Below are positions 50,792 to 60,564 of a DNA stretch of 64,000 bases, piece by piece. A program made the position numbers and the translations under genes. Position 1 is the stretch's first letter; every line of letters starts with the position of its first letter. A model generated the notes under the pieces. The model searched no databases. It saw nothing but the letters and a program-made list of their open reading frames with translations, and was not told where the DNA came from. The DNA comes from an uncultured Mediterraneibacter sp. (lineage in GTDB: Bacteria; Bacillota; Clostridia; Lachnospirales; Lachnospiraceae): positions 1 through 64,000 of the forward strand of contig CALWDN010000002.1 of assembly GCA_944376685.1 (NCBI GenBank), written 5' to 3'.

Positions 50792-53700
50792 TGCCTAGAG
50801 ATTTAAGCATCAAAAAAGTACTGGTCATCGGTTCCGGCCCGATCGTCATCGGGCAGGCGGCGGAGTTTGACTACGCGGGCACACAGGCCTGCCGTTCCCT
50901 GAAAGAGGAGGGGCTGGAAGTCGTCCTCTTAAACTCCAATCCGGCGACCATCATGACAGACAAAGACATCGCGGACCGCGTGTACATCGAGCCGCTGACC
51001 GTAGAGGTGGTCGAGCAGCTCATTCTGAAGGAAAAGCCGGACAGCGTGCTCCCGACCCTGGGCGGCCAGGCGGGCCTGAACCTTGCCATGGAGCTCGAAG
51101 AGGCCGGATTCCTGAAAGAACACGGCGTGCGCCTGATCGGAACGACTTCCGAGACGATCAAAAAGGCTGAGGACCGTCTGGAGTTCAAGGCCACTATGGA
51201 AAAGATCGGAGAGCCGGTGGCGGCTTCCCTGGTCGTGGAAAATGTGGACGACGGCCTGGCATTTGCCAATAAGATCGGCTACCCGGTGGTGCTCCGTCCG
51301 GCTTATACGCTCGGCGGAAGCGGCGGCGGCATCGCCCACGATTCCCATCAGCTGGTGGAGATCCTGGAGAACGGACTCCGTCTCTCCCGTGTGGGACAGG
51401 TGCTCGTAGAGCGCTGCATCGCCGGCTGGAAAGAGATCGAGTACGAGGTGATGCGTGACAGCGCGGGCAACTGCATCACGGTCTGCAACATGGAAAATAT
51501 CGACCCGGTGGGCGTCCATACCGGCGACTCCATCGTTGTGGCTCCGTCCCAGACGCTGGGCGACAAGGAGTATCAGATGCTCCGTACATCCGCTCTCAAT
51601 ATCATCAGCGAGCTGAACATCACCGGCGGATGCAACGTACAGTACGCCCTGAATCCGGAATCTTTCGAGTACTGTGTCATCGAGGTAAACCCGCGTGTCA
51701 GCCGTTCTTCCGCGCTGGCTTCCAAGGCAACGGGATATCCGATCGCCAAGGTGGCGGCGAAGATCGCCCTCGGCTACACGCTGGATGAGATCAAGAACGC
51801 CATCACACAGAAGACGTACGCAAGTTTCGAGCCGATGCTGGACTATGTAGTCGTGAAGCTGCCCCGTCTGCCCTTTGATAAATTCATCAGCGCCAAGCGG
51901 ACGCTGACCACGCAGATGAAGGCGACCGGAGAGGTCATGAGCATCTGCAATAACTTCGAGGGCGCACTCATGAAGGCCATCCGCTCCCTGGAGCAGCATG
52001 TGGACAGCCTGATGTCCTATGACTTTACGGGACTTTCCGAGGACGAGCTCCTGGAGCAGCTGGCGGTTGTGGACGATATGCGGATGTGGAAGATCGCCGA
52101 GGCGGTCCGCAGAGGCATTGATTACGACACGATTTACAATATTACAAAAGTGGACCGCTGGTTCATCGATAAATTTGCCATCATCGTAGAGATGGAAAAC
52201 GCGCTGAAGACGCAGGAGCTGACCGTGGATCTCTTAAGAGAGGCGAAGCGGATCGAGTTCCCGGACAATGTGATCGCCCGGCTGACCGGAAAGAGCGAGC
52301 GTGAGATCCACGATATGCGTCACGAGAACGGCATTGTGGCTGCATACAAGATCGTGGATACGTGTGCGGCGGAGTTCGCGGCGGAGACGCCTTACTATTA
52401 TTCCGTATACGGCAGCGAGAACGAAGTGGAAGAGACGACAGGCAAGAAGAAAGTCCTTGTTCTTGGCTCCGGCCCGATCCGGATCGGCCAGGGCATCGAG
52501 TTTGACTTCTGTTCCGTGCACTGTACATGGGCATTTGCTAAAGAAGGATACGAGACGATCATCGTCAACAACAATCCGGAAACCGTAAGTACGGACTTTG
52601 ATATCGCGGACAAGCTGTATTTCGAGCCCCTCACACCGGAAGATGTGGAGAGCATCGTGGACATTGAGAAACCGGACGGCGCAGTGGTGCAGTTCGGCGG
52701 ACAGACGGCCATCAAGCTGACCGAAGCCCTGATGAAGATGGGCGTGCCGATCCTCGGTACATCCGCGGAGAACGTGGACAAGGCGGAGGACAGGGAGCTC
52801 TTCGATGAGATCCTGGAAGAGTGCGAGATCCCGCGTCCGACAGGCGGCACCGTATTCACCGCTGAGGAAGCCAAAGAAGTGGCGAACCGCCTGGGCTATC
52901 CGGTGCTCGTGCGTCCGTCCTACGTGCTGGGCGGCCAGGGCATGCAGATCGCCATCAATGACAATGATATCGATCAGTTCATCGGCATCATCAACCGGAT
53001 CGCGCAGGATCACCCGATCCTGGTGGACAAGTACCTGCAGGGCAAGGAGATCGAGGTCGACGCGGTATGCGACGGCACAGACATCCTGATTCCGGGCATC
53101 ATGGAGCATATCGAGCGTGCGGGTATCCACTCCGGAGACAGTATCTCTGTCTATCCGGCGCAGAGCCTGACGGAAGGGGCGAAGGCAAAGATCGCCGAGT
53201 ACACGAGAAGGCTGGCCAAGTCCCTCCACGTCATTGGTATGATCAACATCCAGTTCATCGTCTGCGGCGAGGACGACGTGTATGTGATCGAGGTAAACCC
53301 GAGGTCCAGCCGTACTGTGCCGTACATCAGCAAGGTGACAGGCATCCCGATCGTCCCGCTGGCAACCCAGGTGATCATCGGAAAGAAGATCAGAGATCTG
53401 GGATATACACCGGGACTGCAGCCGGAGGCGGATTATGTGGCGGTCAAGATGCCGGTATTCTCCTTCGAGAAGATCCGCGGCGCGGACATCAGCCTTGGAC
53501 CGGAGATGAAGTCCACAGGCGAGTGCCTGGGCATCGCGAAGACTTTCGACGAGGCGCTTTACAAAGCATTCCTCGGGGCAGGCATCAAGCTGCCGAAGTT
53601 TAAAAATATGATCATGACCATCCGCGACGACGACAAGCCGGAAGCGGTTGAGATCGGCCGCCGGTTCGAAGCCATCGGCTATCACATCTTCGCGACGGCC

Positions 53701-53991
53701 GGAACGGCGGAGGCCCTCCGTGCGGCAGGCGTGAAGGCGACGCCGGTGCGCAAGATCGAGCAGGAGTCCCCGAACCTTCTGGACCTCATCCTGGGACACA
53801 AGATCGACCTTGTCATCGATATCCCGGCCCAGGGCGCGGAACACTCCAGAGACGGATTCGTCATCCGTAGAAACGCCATCGAGACCGGTGTGAACGTGCT
53901 CACCGCCATCGATACCGCGGAGGCGCTCATCACCAGCCTTGAGAATACAGATATCAGGAAGCTGACGCTCATTGATATCGCGACGGTGTAG
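50791..53991 (+). CDS. carB: Carbamoyl-phosphate synthase, large subunit
   Basis: 1066 residues, full length. Makes carbamoyl phosphate from bicarbonate, ammonia and two ATP for pyrimidines and arginine. Two homologous ATP-grasp halves are seen: VLVIGSGPIVIGQAAEFDYAG near the N-terminus and VLVLGSGPIRIGQGIEFDFCS near 555; RPAYTLGGSGGG and RPSYVLGGQGMQ mark the two ATP sites. The MGS-like allosteric domain (from about 935) ends with GEFVIRR-type RDGFVIRRNAIETGV. Gene order carA-carB is tight. A terminator follows. Confidence 0.98.
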   Translation: MPRDLSIKKVLVIGSGPIVIGQAAEFDYAGTQACRSLKEEGLEVVLLNSNPATIMTDKDIADRVYIEPLTVEVVEQLILKEKPDSVLPTLGGQAGLNLAMELEEAGFLKEHGVRLIGTTSETIKKAEDRLEFKATMEKIGEPVAASLVVENVDDGLAFANKIGYPVVLRPAYTLGGSGGGIAHDSHQLVEILENGLRLSRVGQVLVERCIAGWKEIEYEVMRDSAGNCITVCNMENIDPVGVHTGDSIVVAPSQTLGDKEYQMLRTSALNIISELNITGGCNVQYALNPESFEYCVIEVNPRVSRSSALASKATGYPIAKVAAKIALGYTLDEIKNAITQKTYASFEPMLDYVVVKLPRLPFDKFISAKRTLTTQMKATGEVMSICNNFEGALMKAIRSLEQHVDSLMSYDFTGLSEDELLEQLAVVDDMRMWKIAEAVRRGIDYDTIYNITKVDRWFIDKFAIIVEMENALKTQELTVDLLREAKRIEFPDNVIARLTGKSEREIHDMRHENGIVAAYKIVDTCAAEFAAETPYYYSVYGSENEVEETTGKKKVLVLGSGPIRIGQGIEFDFCSVHCTWAFAKEGYETIIVNNNPETVSTDFDIADKLYFEPLTPEDVESIVDIEKPDGAVVQFGGQTAIKLTEALMKMGVPILGTSAENVDKAEDRELFDEILEECEIPRPTGGTVFTAEEAKEVANRLGYPVLVRPSYVLGGQGMQIAINDNDIDQFIGIINRIAQDHPILVDKYLQGKEIEVDAVCDGTDILIPGIMEHIERAGIHSGDSISVYPAQSLTEGAKAKIAEYTRRLAKSLHVIGMINIQFIVCGEDDVYVIEVNPRSSRTVPYISKVTGIPIVPLATQVIIGKKIRDLGYTPGLQPEADYVAVKMPVFSFEKIRGADISLGPEMKSTGECLGIAKTFDEALYKAFLGAGIKLPKFKNMIMTIRDDDKPEAVEIGRRFEAIGYHIFATAGTAEALRAAGVKATPVRKIEQESPNLLDLILGHKIDLVIDIPAQGAEHSRDGFVIRRNAIETGVNVLTAIDTAEALITSLENTDIRKLTLIDIATV

Positions 53992-54012
53992 TGGGGGCAT
54001 TTCTGAGAAAAT

Positions 54013-54052
54013 AAAAAAGGAAGAAGTGCGGATGTGCGCTTCTTCCTTTTTT
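54013..54052. terminator. Bidirectional terminator between carB and proB
   Basis: AAAAAAGGAAGAAG (54013-54026) and CTTCTTCCTTTTTT (54039-54052) form a perfect 14-bp stem that carries A- and T-runs suitable for both strands. Confidence 0.92.
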
Positions 54053-54064
54053 AACATTGTGATC

Positions 54065-54868
54065 TCAGATATTTCCTGTAAACAGTGTTCCGACTTTTCC
54101 GCCTTTGACGATGTCATACAGGGCTTCCGGGCGTTTGCCGTTGGTGACGATGGTGTCGATGCCGTTGGAGGTGGCAAGCTCTGCGGCCTGAAGTTTGGTG
54201 CGCATGCCGCCGGTGCCGCGTCTGGAGCCGGCGCCGCCCGCCAGCGCATAGACTTTCTCATCGATCGCATCGATCTGTTCGATCAGTTTTGCGTTCGGGT
54301 GGAGCCTCGGATCGCTGTCGTAGAATCCGTCGATGTCAGACAGGATGACCAGCCGTTTCGCGCGGCAGAGTACGGCTACGACGGAAGAGAGCATGTCGTT
54401 GTCGCCGAACAGTCGGTCTTCGGATTCGATCTCTGTGTAGCTGACAGAGTCATTTTCATTGACGATAGGGATCACGCCCATTTCCAGAAGGGCGTCGAAC
54501 GTATTGGTCAGGTTTTCCTTTTTCTCTTCCTGTTCGATGTCCTCTGCATTGAGAAGGATCTGGGCTACGGTCTTGTCATAATCCCCGAAAAATTTGTCAT
54601 AGAGGTACATGAGGCTGCACTGTCCGACAGCGGCTGCGGCCTGTTTCATACGCATGCTGTTGTAGTCCGGGCGGCCCTTCATGCTCAGTTTATTTCTTCC
54701 CACGGCAATGGCTCCGGAGGAGACCAGGATCACCTCGTATCCCATATTCTGGATATCGGCAAGGGTGCAGACCAGACGGTCCGTGGCGCGCAGGTCGCTC
54801 TTGCCTGAGTCGTTGGTGAGCGTGGAGGTTCCGACTTTTACTACGATTCTGTTATTATAAAGTGCCAT
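54065..54868 (-). CDS. proB: Glutamate 5-kinase
   Basis: 267 residues, the short form without a PUA domain common in clostridia. First step of proline synthesis. Amino-acid kinase motifs: IVVKVGTSTLTNDSG (near 7), VILVSSGAIAVGRNKL (near 45), PIVNENDSVSYTEIE and FGDNDMLSSVVA (near 133-155), LSDIDGFYDSDPR (near 170) and GTGGMRTKLQAAELA (near 215). The ATG at 54868 follows AAAGGATAAATCGCATC. The usual partner proA is not adjacent. Confidence 0.94.
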   Translation of the reverse strand: MALYNNRIVVKVGTSTLTNDSGKSDLRATDRLVCTLADIQNMGYEVILVSSGAIAVGRNKLSMKGRPDYNSMRMKQAAAAVGQCSLMYLYDKFFGDYDKTVAQILLNAEDIEQEEKKENLTNTFDALLEMGVIPIVNENDSVSYTEIESEDRLFGDNDMLSSVVAVLCRAKRLVILSDIDGFYDSDPRLHPNAKLIEQIDAIDEKVYALAGGAGSRRGTGGMRTKLQAAELATSNGIDTIVTNGKRPEALYDIVKGGKVGTLFTGNI

Positions 54869-54941
54869 GATGCGATTTATCCTTTCCGTATTCATTCCAT
54901 CTGATATCATATCACAGAGTCTTAAAATTCAAAAGTATATT

Positions 54942-56255
54942 TTATCTTAGTTTTGCATTGGGGTAGATCCGTTGCATTTTCTCATCATCAAAGTTTTCAT
55001 CGATGAGCTGCTCCCAGCCGTTTCCTGCTGCTGCGCCGCCTGCGCGCTGATCGTAGCGCACCAGCGCTGCGGACGAGACGATGATATCCGCGGCCATGAA
55101 TACGACCAGGATCCAGGTGGCGATATACCCGGCGACCTTCGGGATGCGTTCGATCCAGCCGGAAAAACGCGGATAAAGCAGTTTGATCCAGACGACTGCG
55201 GCGATCCCCCAGAAGAAGCAGTAGAGCAGGTTGACCCTGCCGCCCAGGTTGAACGGCATTTTACTGTAATCCCAGAAGACCTGGCCGAACACGAGCTCGG
55301 TAAACACACTGCACACATATTCATAGGCGCCGCCGAGGAAAGCCCCGACAACGAAAATGTGCCGGTCCGGCTTATCCCGGTCTTTGTAGAGGAGGGTCGT
55401 GGCCAGGGCGATGGCCAGCCCCCATACGATGCTGAACGGCCCCCATACAAGGCTGCTCCGGCTCATCCACACGCCGCCTGTGATCCGGCAGTAGACAGTC
55501 TCTGTGAGATCACCGAGAAGGGCGCCGATGAGGAACAGCCAGAACAGTTTGTAGAATCCGCAGCCTTCTGCGAATCTCCCCTGTTTGATTATTACTTCAG
55601 ACGCCTCTTCGATGGCAGGATAGGCCTTTGCCATACGCCGGCCAACATAGTCCACGGTCCGCCGGGCAGTCCGGTATACTGCAGTGATCAGCTTCCCGTG
55701 ACTTTTTTGCTTCCCGGCTTTTGTGCGGTGCAGATGCAGGAGCGCGGCCAGGGAGACAGCAGAGTCGATCACAAGAAAAGCAGTAAGGATCCATACGATG
55801 ACGGCAGGCACGGGCTTTGGAATGAACTCATAGAGAAACATGAAAAATGTATTGCCGTAGCGGACGGAAGCGGCGCCAAGCACCGCCCACAGCAGGGTGT
55901 ACTGAATACAGATATATCCGTCAAAATTCCATTTCTTATGAGAATAATCCCACCATTTATGCCGGTTCAGGCGTTCCAGGATCTTGCCGGTGTACCATTC
56001 GGTCACGGTCGCCTCGATGCCGCAGCCGATCAGCAGAAAGACCGGGTTATAGACCAGGTCGGAAAGGGTGATCTGCATAATAACAGCGGCGATGCCGTAG
56101 ACCGGGCAGAGCGGTCCGGTGGAAAATCCACGGTTGGTGAAACGCCGGTTTTTGATCGAACCGACCATGGCCTCGATCACCCAGCCGAAGAAGGAATAAA
56201 TGAGAAAGAGCCAGAGAAGTTCCGTGATTGTAAGCCTCATAGTTATCTTATGCAT
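54942..56255 (-). CDS. CmpB-like multi-pass membrane protein (putative ABC permease family)
   Basis: About 437 residues. Two related halves each start with the same pattern: LLWLFLIYSFFGWVIEAMVGSIKNRRFTNRGFSTGPLCPVYGI (near 12) and FWLFLIGALLGDLTETVYCRITGGVWMSRSSLVWGPFSIVWG (near 240), a duplication of the CmpB/PF06541-type domain. About twelve membrane segments. Despite the database name no ATPase is nearby, so transport is unproven. The start is uncertain: the ATG at 56255 is one base after an AGGAGG, whereas the ATG at 56240 is 16 bases after it. Confidence 0.82.
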   Translation of the reverse strand: MHKITMRLTITELLWLFLIYSFFGWVIEAMVGSIKNRRFTNRGFSTGPLCPVYGIAAVIMQITLSDLVYNPVFLLIGCGIEATVTEWYTGKILERLNRHKWWDYSHKKWNFDGYICIQYTLLWAVLGAASVRYGNTFFMFLYEFIPKPVPAVIVWILTAFLVIDSAVSLAALLHLHRTKAGKQKSHGKLITAVYRTARRTVDYVGRRMAKAYPAIEEASEVIIKQGRFAEGCGFYKLFWLFLIGALLGDLTETVYCRITGGVWMSRSSLVWGPFSIVWGLAIALATTLLYKDRDKPDRHIFVVGAFLGGAYEYVCSVFTELVFGQVFWDYSKMPFNLGGRVNLLYCFFWGIAAVVWIKLLYPRFSGWIERIPKVAGYIATWILVVFMAADIIVSSAALVRYDQRAGGAAAGNGWEQLIDENFDDEKMQRIYPNAKLR

Positions 56256-56458
56256 GCCTCCTGTATATAGAATATTTTCTGTAAAATGTAAAAACATAGT
56301 ATCACAGGGAGGTCGGCATGGCAACACAGGCGGCGGAAGAAGAGGGGGAGGAGTTTTACGTACATTTAACATTTTTAACATCCTATCTGCCGATTCCATG
56401 TTATACAATAGACAGCGTAATATCCGGGAGATATCCCGGCGCAGCGAAAGGAAACTGT

Positions 56459-57832
56459 ATGGTAAAGATTTATGTAGTTGATACGAACGTCCTTCTCCAG
56501 GCGCCCTACGCGCTGGAGAGCTTTGAGGACAATCAGGTCGTGCTTCCGATGATCGTTCTGGAAGAACTGGACCAGTTTAAAAAAGCGGAGGGAGAGATCG
56601 GTGCCAATGCCCGCCGGGTGATACGCTGCCTTGAGCAGCTGCGGCTCCGCGGGGACCTGATCAGCGGAGTGCCTCTTGAAAACGGCGGCAGCGTCCGTGT
56701 GGAGAAGAATTATGTTAATGTCACCCTTCCGGAAGATCTGTCGGATGTATCGGCGGACAACCGCATCCTGCGTGTCTGCCTGGGGCTGGATAAAGCGCAT
56801 GAGGAACAGGTTGTTCTGGTGACCAAGGATCTGCTGCTGCGGATCAAGGCGCAGATCCTCGGCATCTGTGCACAGGATTTTACCACGGACCAGGTGCTGG
56901 AGCGCGAGAATCAGTACACCGGCAGATGTGAACTGTATGTGCCGGAAGAACTTTTTAAAGATTTTAAGAAGAAAGGGGTGCCTTCCGATCAGGCATATAT
57001 GACGGATGCGGACGGACGAAGCTATGTGCCGGAACTGGAGGAAAACCAGTTTGTGCTGCTCAGAGCCGATCAGTCTGAGAAAAAGACGCAGCTTGGGCGG
57101 GTGGCCGGCGGCATGATCCGTAAACTGGAGTACAGGAAGAGCGCGCCCTATGGCATTACGCCGAGAAATGCCGGCCAGTATTTCCTGCAGGAAGCGCTGA
57201 TGCAGCCGGCGGACAAGGCGCCGCTGGTCATAGTCAAAGGAATGGCGGGAACAAGCAAGACGTTCTATTCTCTGGCCGTGGGTCTGGAAAAACTCCTGAA
57301 TCATCCCACCGGAGAATACCGGAGGATACTTATATGCCGTCCCAATGCCCAGTTCGACGATGATATCGGGTTCCTGCCCGGCGATGAACAGGAGAAGATC
57401 TCGCCGCTTATGCGCCCTGTTATCGATAATCTGGAGCAGCTTATCGATTCCAGTGAGGAGGAGCGCTATCAGGATGAGGAAGAGCTGAGTGGAAAGATCG
57501 AAGAGATATTTGCGCGGGGGATCATTCAGACAGAAGCGCTTAATTATATAAGGGGCCGTTCCATCGTCAAGACCTACCTGATCATTGACGAGGCGCAGAA
57601 TACCACGCCGGATCAGATCAAGGGCATTATCACCAGAGCAGGGAAAGATACGAAGATCGTGCTGCTGGGTGACCCGAATCAGATCGACCGCCCGTTCCTT
57701 GATGAACGGACCAACGGTCTGAGCTATGCATCCGAGCATATGAAGGGAAGCCCTCTGTGCTGGCAGATCACGATGACGGCAGGCGAGTGCGAGCGGTCTG
57801 CGCTGGCCATGGAGGCGGTGAAGAGACTTTGA
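56459..57832 (+). CDS. PhoH-family ATPase with N-terminal PIN domain
   Basis: 457 residues. The PIN ribonuclease domain comes first (IYVVDTNVLLQAPYALESF, acidic sites continuing in VLEELDQFKK and SADNRILRVCL). The PhoH helicase-like ATPase follows, with Walker A KGMAGTSKTFYSLAVGLEK (near 257), CRPNAQFDDDIGFLPGDEQEKISPLMRPVIDNL and Walker B YLIIDEAQNTTPDQIKGIITRAG (near 375). The usual Gly before the P-loop Lys is Ser. The ATG at 56459 follows CGAAAGGAAACTGT. The family is linked to RNA processing and quality control. It overlaps the HD gene by one base. Confidence 0.93.
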   Translation: MVKIYVVDTNVLLQAPYALESFEDNQVVLPMIVLEELDQFKKAEGEIGANARRVIRCLEQLRLRGDLISGVPLENGGSVRVEKNYVNVTLPEDLSDVSADNRILRVCLGLDKAHEEQVVLVTKDLLLRIKAQILGICAQDFTTDQVLERENQYTGRCELYVPEELFKDFKKKGVPSDQAYMTDADGRSYVPELEENQFVLLRADQSEKKTQLGRVAGGMIRKLEYRKSAPYGITPRNAGQYFLQEALMQPADKAPLVIVKGMAGTSKTFYSLAVGLEKLLNHPTGEYRRILICRPNAQFDDDIGFLPGDEQEKISPLMRPVIDNLEQLIDSSEEERYQDEEELSGKIEEIFARGIIQTEALNYIRGRSIVKTYLIIDEAQNTTPDQIKGIITRAGKDTKIVLLGDPNQIDRPFLDERTNGLSYASEHMKGSPLCWQITMTAGECERSALAMEAVKRL

Positions 57833-58494
57833 TGAAAACAGACTACAAACAGATACGCGCAAATGAAGAGATCAACCTGCTGATAGAAAAGGGCAATGAT
57901 ACACTCAAAGAACTGGGCTACACTGAACATTCGAAGAAGCACGCTGCGAAGACAGCAGAGACAGCGGGGCGGATCCTCAAAGAACTGGGTTACGGAAAAC
58001 ATAAAATAGAACTTGCAAAGATCGCCGGATACATGCATGATATAGGTAACAGCATTAACCGGCACGACCATGCGCACAGCGGGGCGATCCTGGCCTACCA
58101 GATCCTGAAAGATACGGATCTCCCGCTGAAGGATATCCTGGTAGTCACAACGGCTGTCGGTCATCATGATGAAGCTACCGGGACGGCTGTGGACGGAGTG
58201 TCCGCCGCCCTGATCCTGGCAGACAAGACGGATGTGCGGCGCAACCGTGTGCAGAACCGGAACAAGGCGACTTTCGATATCCACGACCGGGTGAATTACG
58301 CGGCGTTATCGTCCAGGTTGATTATCGATAAAGAAAAGCGTATGATACAGATGGAACTTGAACTGGATGATGCCATCTGCACAGTGATGGATTATTTTGA
58401 GATATTCCTGAAGCGCATGCTTATGTGCAGGAGGGCTGCAGAACGCCTGAACTGCAAATTCAAGCTTGTTGCAAACGGAAATAAACTATGCTGA
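57832..58494 (+). CDS. HD-domain phosphohydrolase next to ppk1
   Basis: 220 residues. HD motif set: EHSKKHAAKTAETAGRI (first His near 36), IAGYMHDIGNSINRHDHAHSGAI (His-Asp near 67) and VGHHDEATGTAVDGVSAALILADKTDVRRNRV (near 105-135, the late Asp). The C-terminal part (150-220) may be a regulatory domain. It starts on the phoH stop and ends just before ppk1, so it is co-expressed with both. It could be a nucleotide or polyphosphate hydrolase; the substrate cannot be read from the sequence. Confidence 0.88.
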   Translation: MKTDYKQIRANEEINLLIEKGNDTLKELGYTEHSKKHAAKTAETAGRILKELGYGKHKIELAKIAGYMHDIGNSINRHDHAHSGAILAYQILKDTDLPLKDILVVTTAVGHHDEATGTAVDGVSAALILADKTDVRRNRVQNRNKATFDIHDRVNYAALSSRLIIDKEKRMIQMELELDDAICTVMDYFEIFLKRMLMCRRAAERLNCKFKLVANGNKLC

Positions 58495-58511
58495 CTGCAA
58501 AGGAGAAGAGT

Positions 58512-60560
58512 ATGGAAAACATTTACATGAACAGGGAGCTGTCCTGGCTGAAATTTAATGAGCGCGTGCTCGAGGAGGCGGAGAACAACGAGGTGCCGCT
58601 CTGTGAGCGTATGAATTTTGTGTCGATCTACCAGAGCAATCTGGATGAGTTCTTCCGGGTGCGGGTCGGTTCCCTTCAGGACCAGATGCTGGTCAATAAA
58701 AAGATCCGGGACAATAAGACGAATATGACTTCGGAGGAGCAGATCAAAGCGATCCTGAAAGAAGTAAAGCGTCTGAATAAGAGAAAGGACGCGGCCTATG
58801 CGGACCTGATGAAGAAGGTTGCAGAGTACGGCATCACGCTGGTTGATTTTAAGACCGCAAAGCCGGAAGAAAAGAAATTTCTGGAGCAGTATTTCAATCA
58901 TGAGATCATGCCTTTAAGCTCCCCGACTATCGTGGGCAAGCGGCAGCCATTCCCGTTCCTGCGCAATCAGGAGATCTACGCGGTGGTTGTTCTGGAGACG
59001 AGAAGCGGAAAGGAAAGGATCGGAATTATTCCCTGCACCAATAATATGGTGGAACGTCTGGTTGAGATCCCGGGCGGGGAAGGAAGATATGTCCTGTCCG
59101 AGAACATTGTGCTCCATTATATCGGTAAAGTATTCAAGGGATACAAGGTCATCGGCAAATCTCTGATCCGCGTGGTGAGAAATGCGGATATCGATGCAGA
59201 TGCGCTGTATGATGAGGATCTGGATTACCGCGAGTTCATGGCGGACCTGATGAAAGAACGCAGGAAGCTGACGCCGGTGCGCCTGGACATGTCCCGGGAG
59301 ATCGACGTGTCAGTGGTCGAATCCCTGTGCAGATATCTGGAAGTGGGTCCGGAGCGGGTGTTCCGTTCGGACGCGCCGCTGGACCTTTCCTTTGTATATA
59401 AGCTGCAGGACCTGCTCCGCATGCATCCGGAACTTTTCTATGGGAAGCGGGTGCCGCAGAAATCAGCATCGTTCCGTGACGGTGAGAGCATCATCCGCCA
59501 GATCGAAGAGGGGGATAAGCTCCTGTCCTATCCGTATGAGTCGATCCGCCCGTTCCTGAATATGCTCTATGAGGCGGCGGAGGATGAAAATGTCCTGTCC
59601 ATCAAAATGACCCTTTACCGGCTGGCGAAGCAGAGCAAGATCGTGGAGGCACTGTGCGAGGCGGCCGAGAACGGCAAGGAAGTCGTCGTCCTTGTGGAAC
59701 TGCGGGCGCGGTTTGACGAGGAGAACAACATCCGCTGGTCCAGGATGCTTGAGAAGGCGGGATGCCAGATCATCTACGGGCTGGAAGGGTTCAAGGTGCA
59801 TTCCAAACTGTGCCTGATCACGAAGAAAGGGAAGGACGGGGTCGAATACATTACCCAGATCGGCACCGGAAACTATAATGAGAAGACGGCGCGGCTTTAT
59901 ACGGACCTGTCCCTGATGACGACGAATGTAGAGATCGGCCTGGACGCGGCCGCTGTATTCCAGGCGCTGACCAAGGGCGAGACCGTCGAAGAGTCCGGTC
60001 ATCTGCTGGTGGCTCCGAAGTGCCTGCAGAACCGCATCCTTGACATGATCCAGGAGGAGATCGATCACAAGAAGAACGGAGAGGAGGCTTACATCGGCCT
60101 GAAGCTCAACTCGCTGACGGATAAGAAGATCATGGACAAGCTGGTTGAAGCATCCTGCGCGGGCGTTCACATCGATATGATCATCCGCGGCATCAGCTGC
60201 CTGATCCCGGGCGTGCCCGGCAAAACGGAGAATATCCGCATCATCAGCATTGTCGGGCGGTTCCTTGAACACTCCAGGATCTATATCTTCGGCTGCGGAG
60301 AGCGGAGAAAATATTACATCTCCTCCGCGGACTTTATGACAAGAAATACCGTAAAGCGTGTGGAAGTCGCGGCGCCTGTCTATGATCCGGCAATCAGGGA
60401 GCGGATCCAGGGCATTTTTGACCTGATGCTCAGCGACAATCAGAAAGCGAGACACGAGAATGCGGAAGGTGTTTATGCGCTTGTGCCGCATGAGGGTGAA
60501 CCGGTCAATTCACAGGAGATCCTTTATCAGGAAGCCTATGACAGGGCGGCTTTGAGGTGA
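58512..60560 (+). CDS. ppk1: Polyphosphate kinase 1
   Basis: 682 residues. Builds polyphosphate from ATP, reversibly. It shows MNRELSWLKFNERVLEEAENNEVPLCERMNFVSIYQSNLDEFF at the N-terminus, PYESIRPFLNMLYEAAEDENVLSIKMTLYRLAKQSKIVEAL (near 340-380), and the two HKD-like catalytic motifs GFKVHSKLCLI (autophosphorylated His near 428) and, later, FLEHSRIYIFGCG (near 585), with TQIGTGNYNEKTARLYTDLSL between. The ATG at 58512 follows AAAGGAGAAGAGT and is preferred to one at 58488. Confidence 0.96.
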   Translation: MENIYMNRELSWLKFNERVLEEAENNEVPLCERMNFVSIYQSNLDEFFRVRVGSLQDQMLVNKKIRDNKTNMTSEEQIKAILKEVKRLNKRKDAAYADLMKKVAEYGITLVDFKTAKPEEKKFLEQYFNHEIMPLSSPTIVGKRQPFPFLRNQEIYAVVVLETRSGKERIGIIPCTNNMVERLVEIPGGEGRYVLSENIVLHYIGKVFKGYKVIGKSLIRVVRNADIDADALYDEDLDYREFMADLMKERRKLTPVRLDMSREIDVSVVESLCRYLEVGPERVFRSDAPLDLSFVYKLQDLLRMHPELFYGKRVPQKSASFRDGESIIRQIEEGDKLLSYPYESIRPFLNMLYEAAEDENVLSIKMTLYRLAKQSKIVEALCEAAENGKEVVVLVELRARFDEENNIRWSRMLEKAGCQIIYGLEGFKVHSKLCLITKKGKDGVEYITQIGTGNYNEKTARLYTDLSLMTTNVEIGLDAAAVFQALTKGETVEESGHLLVAPKCLQNRILDMIQEEIDHKKNGEEAYIGLKLNSLTDKKIMDKLVEASCAGVHIDMIIRGISCLIPGVPGKTENIRIISIVGRFLEHSRIYIFGCGERRKYYISSADFMTRNTVKRVEVAAPVYDPAIRERIQGIFDLMLSDNQKARHENAEGVYALVPHEGEPVNSQEILYQEAYDRAALR

Positions 60561-60564
60561 GCAT

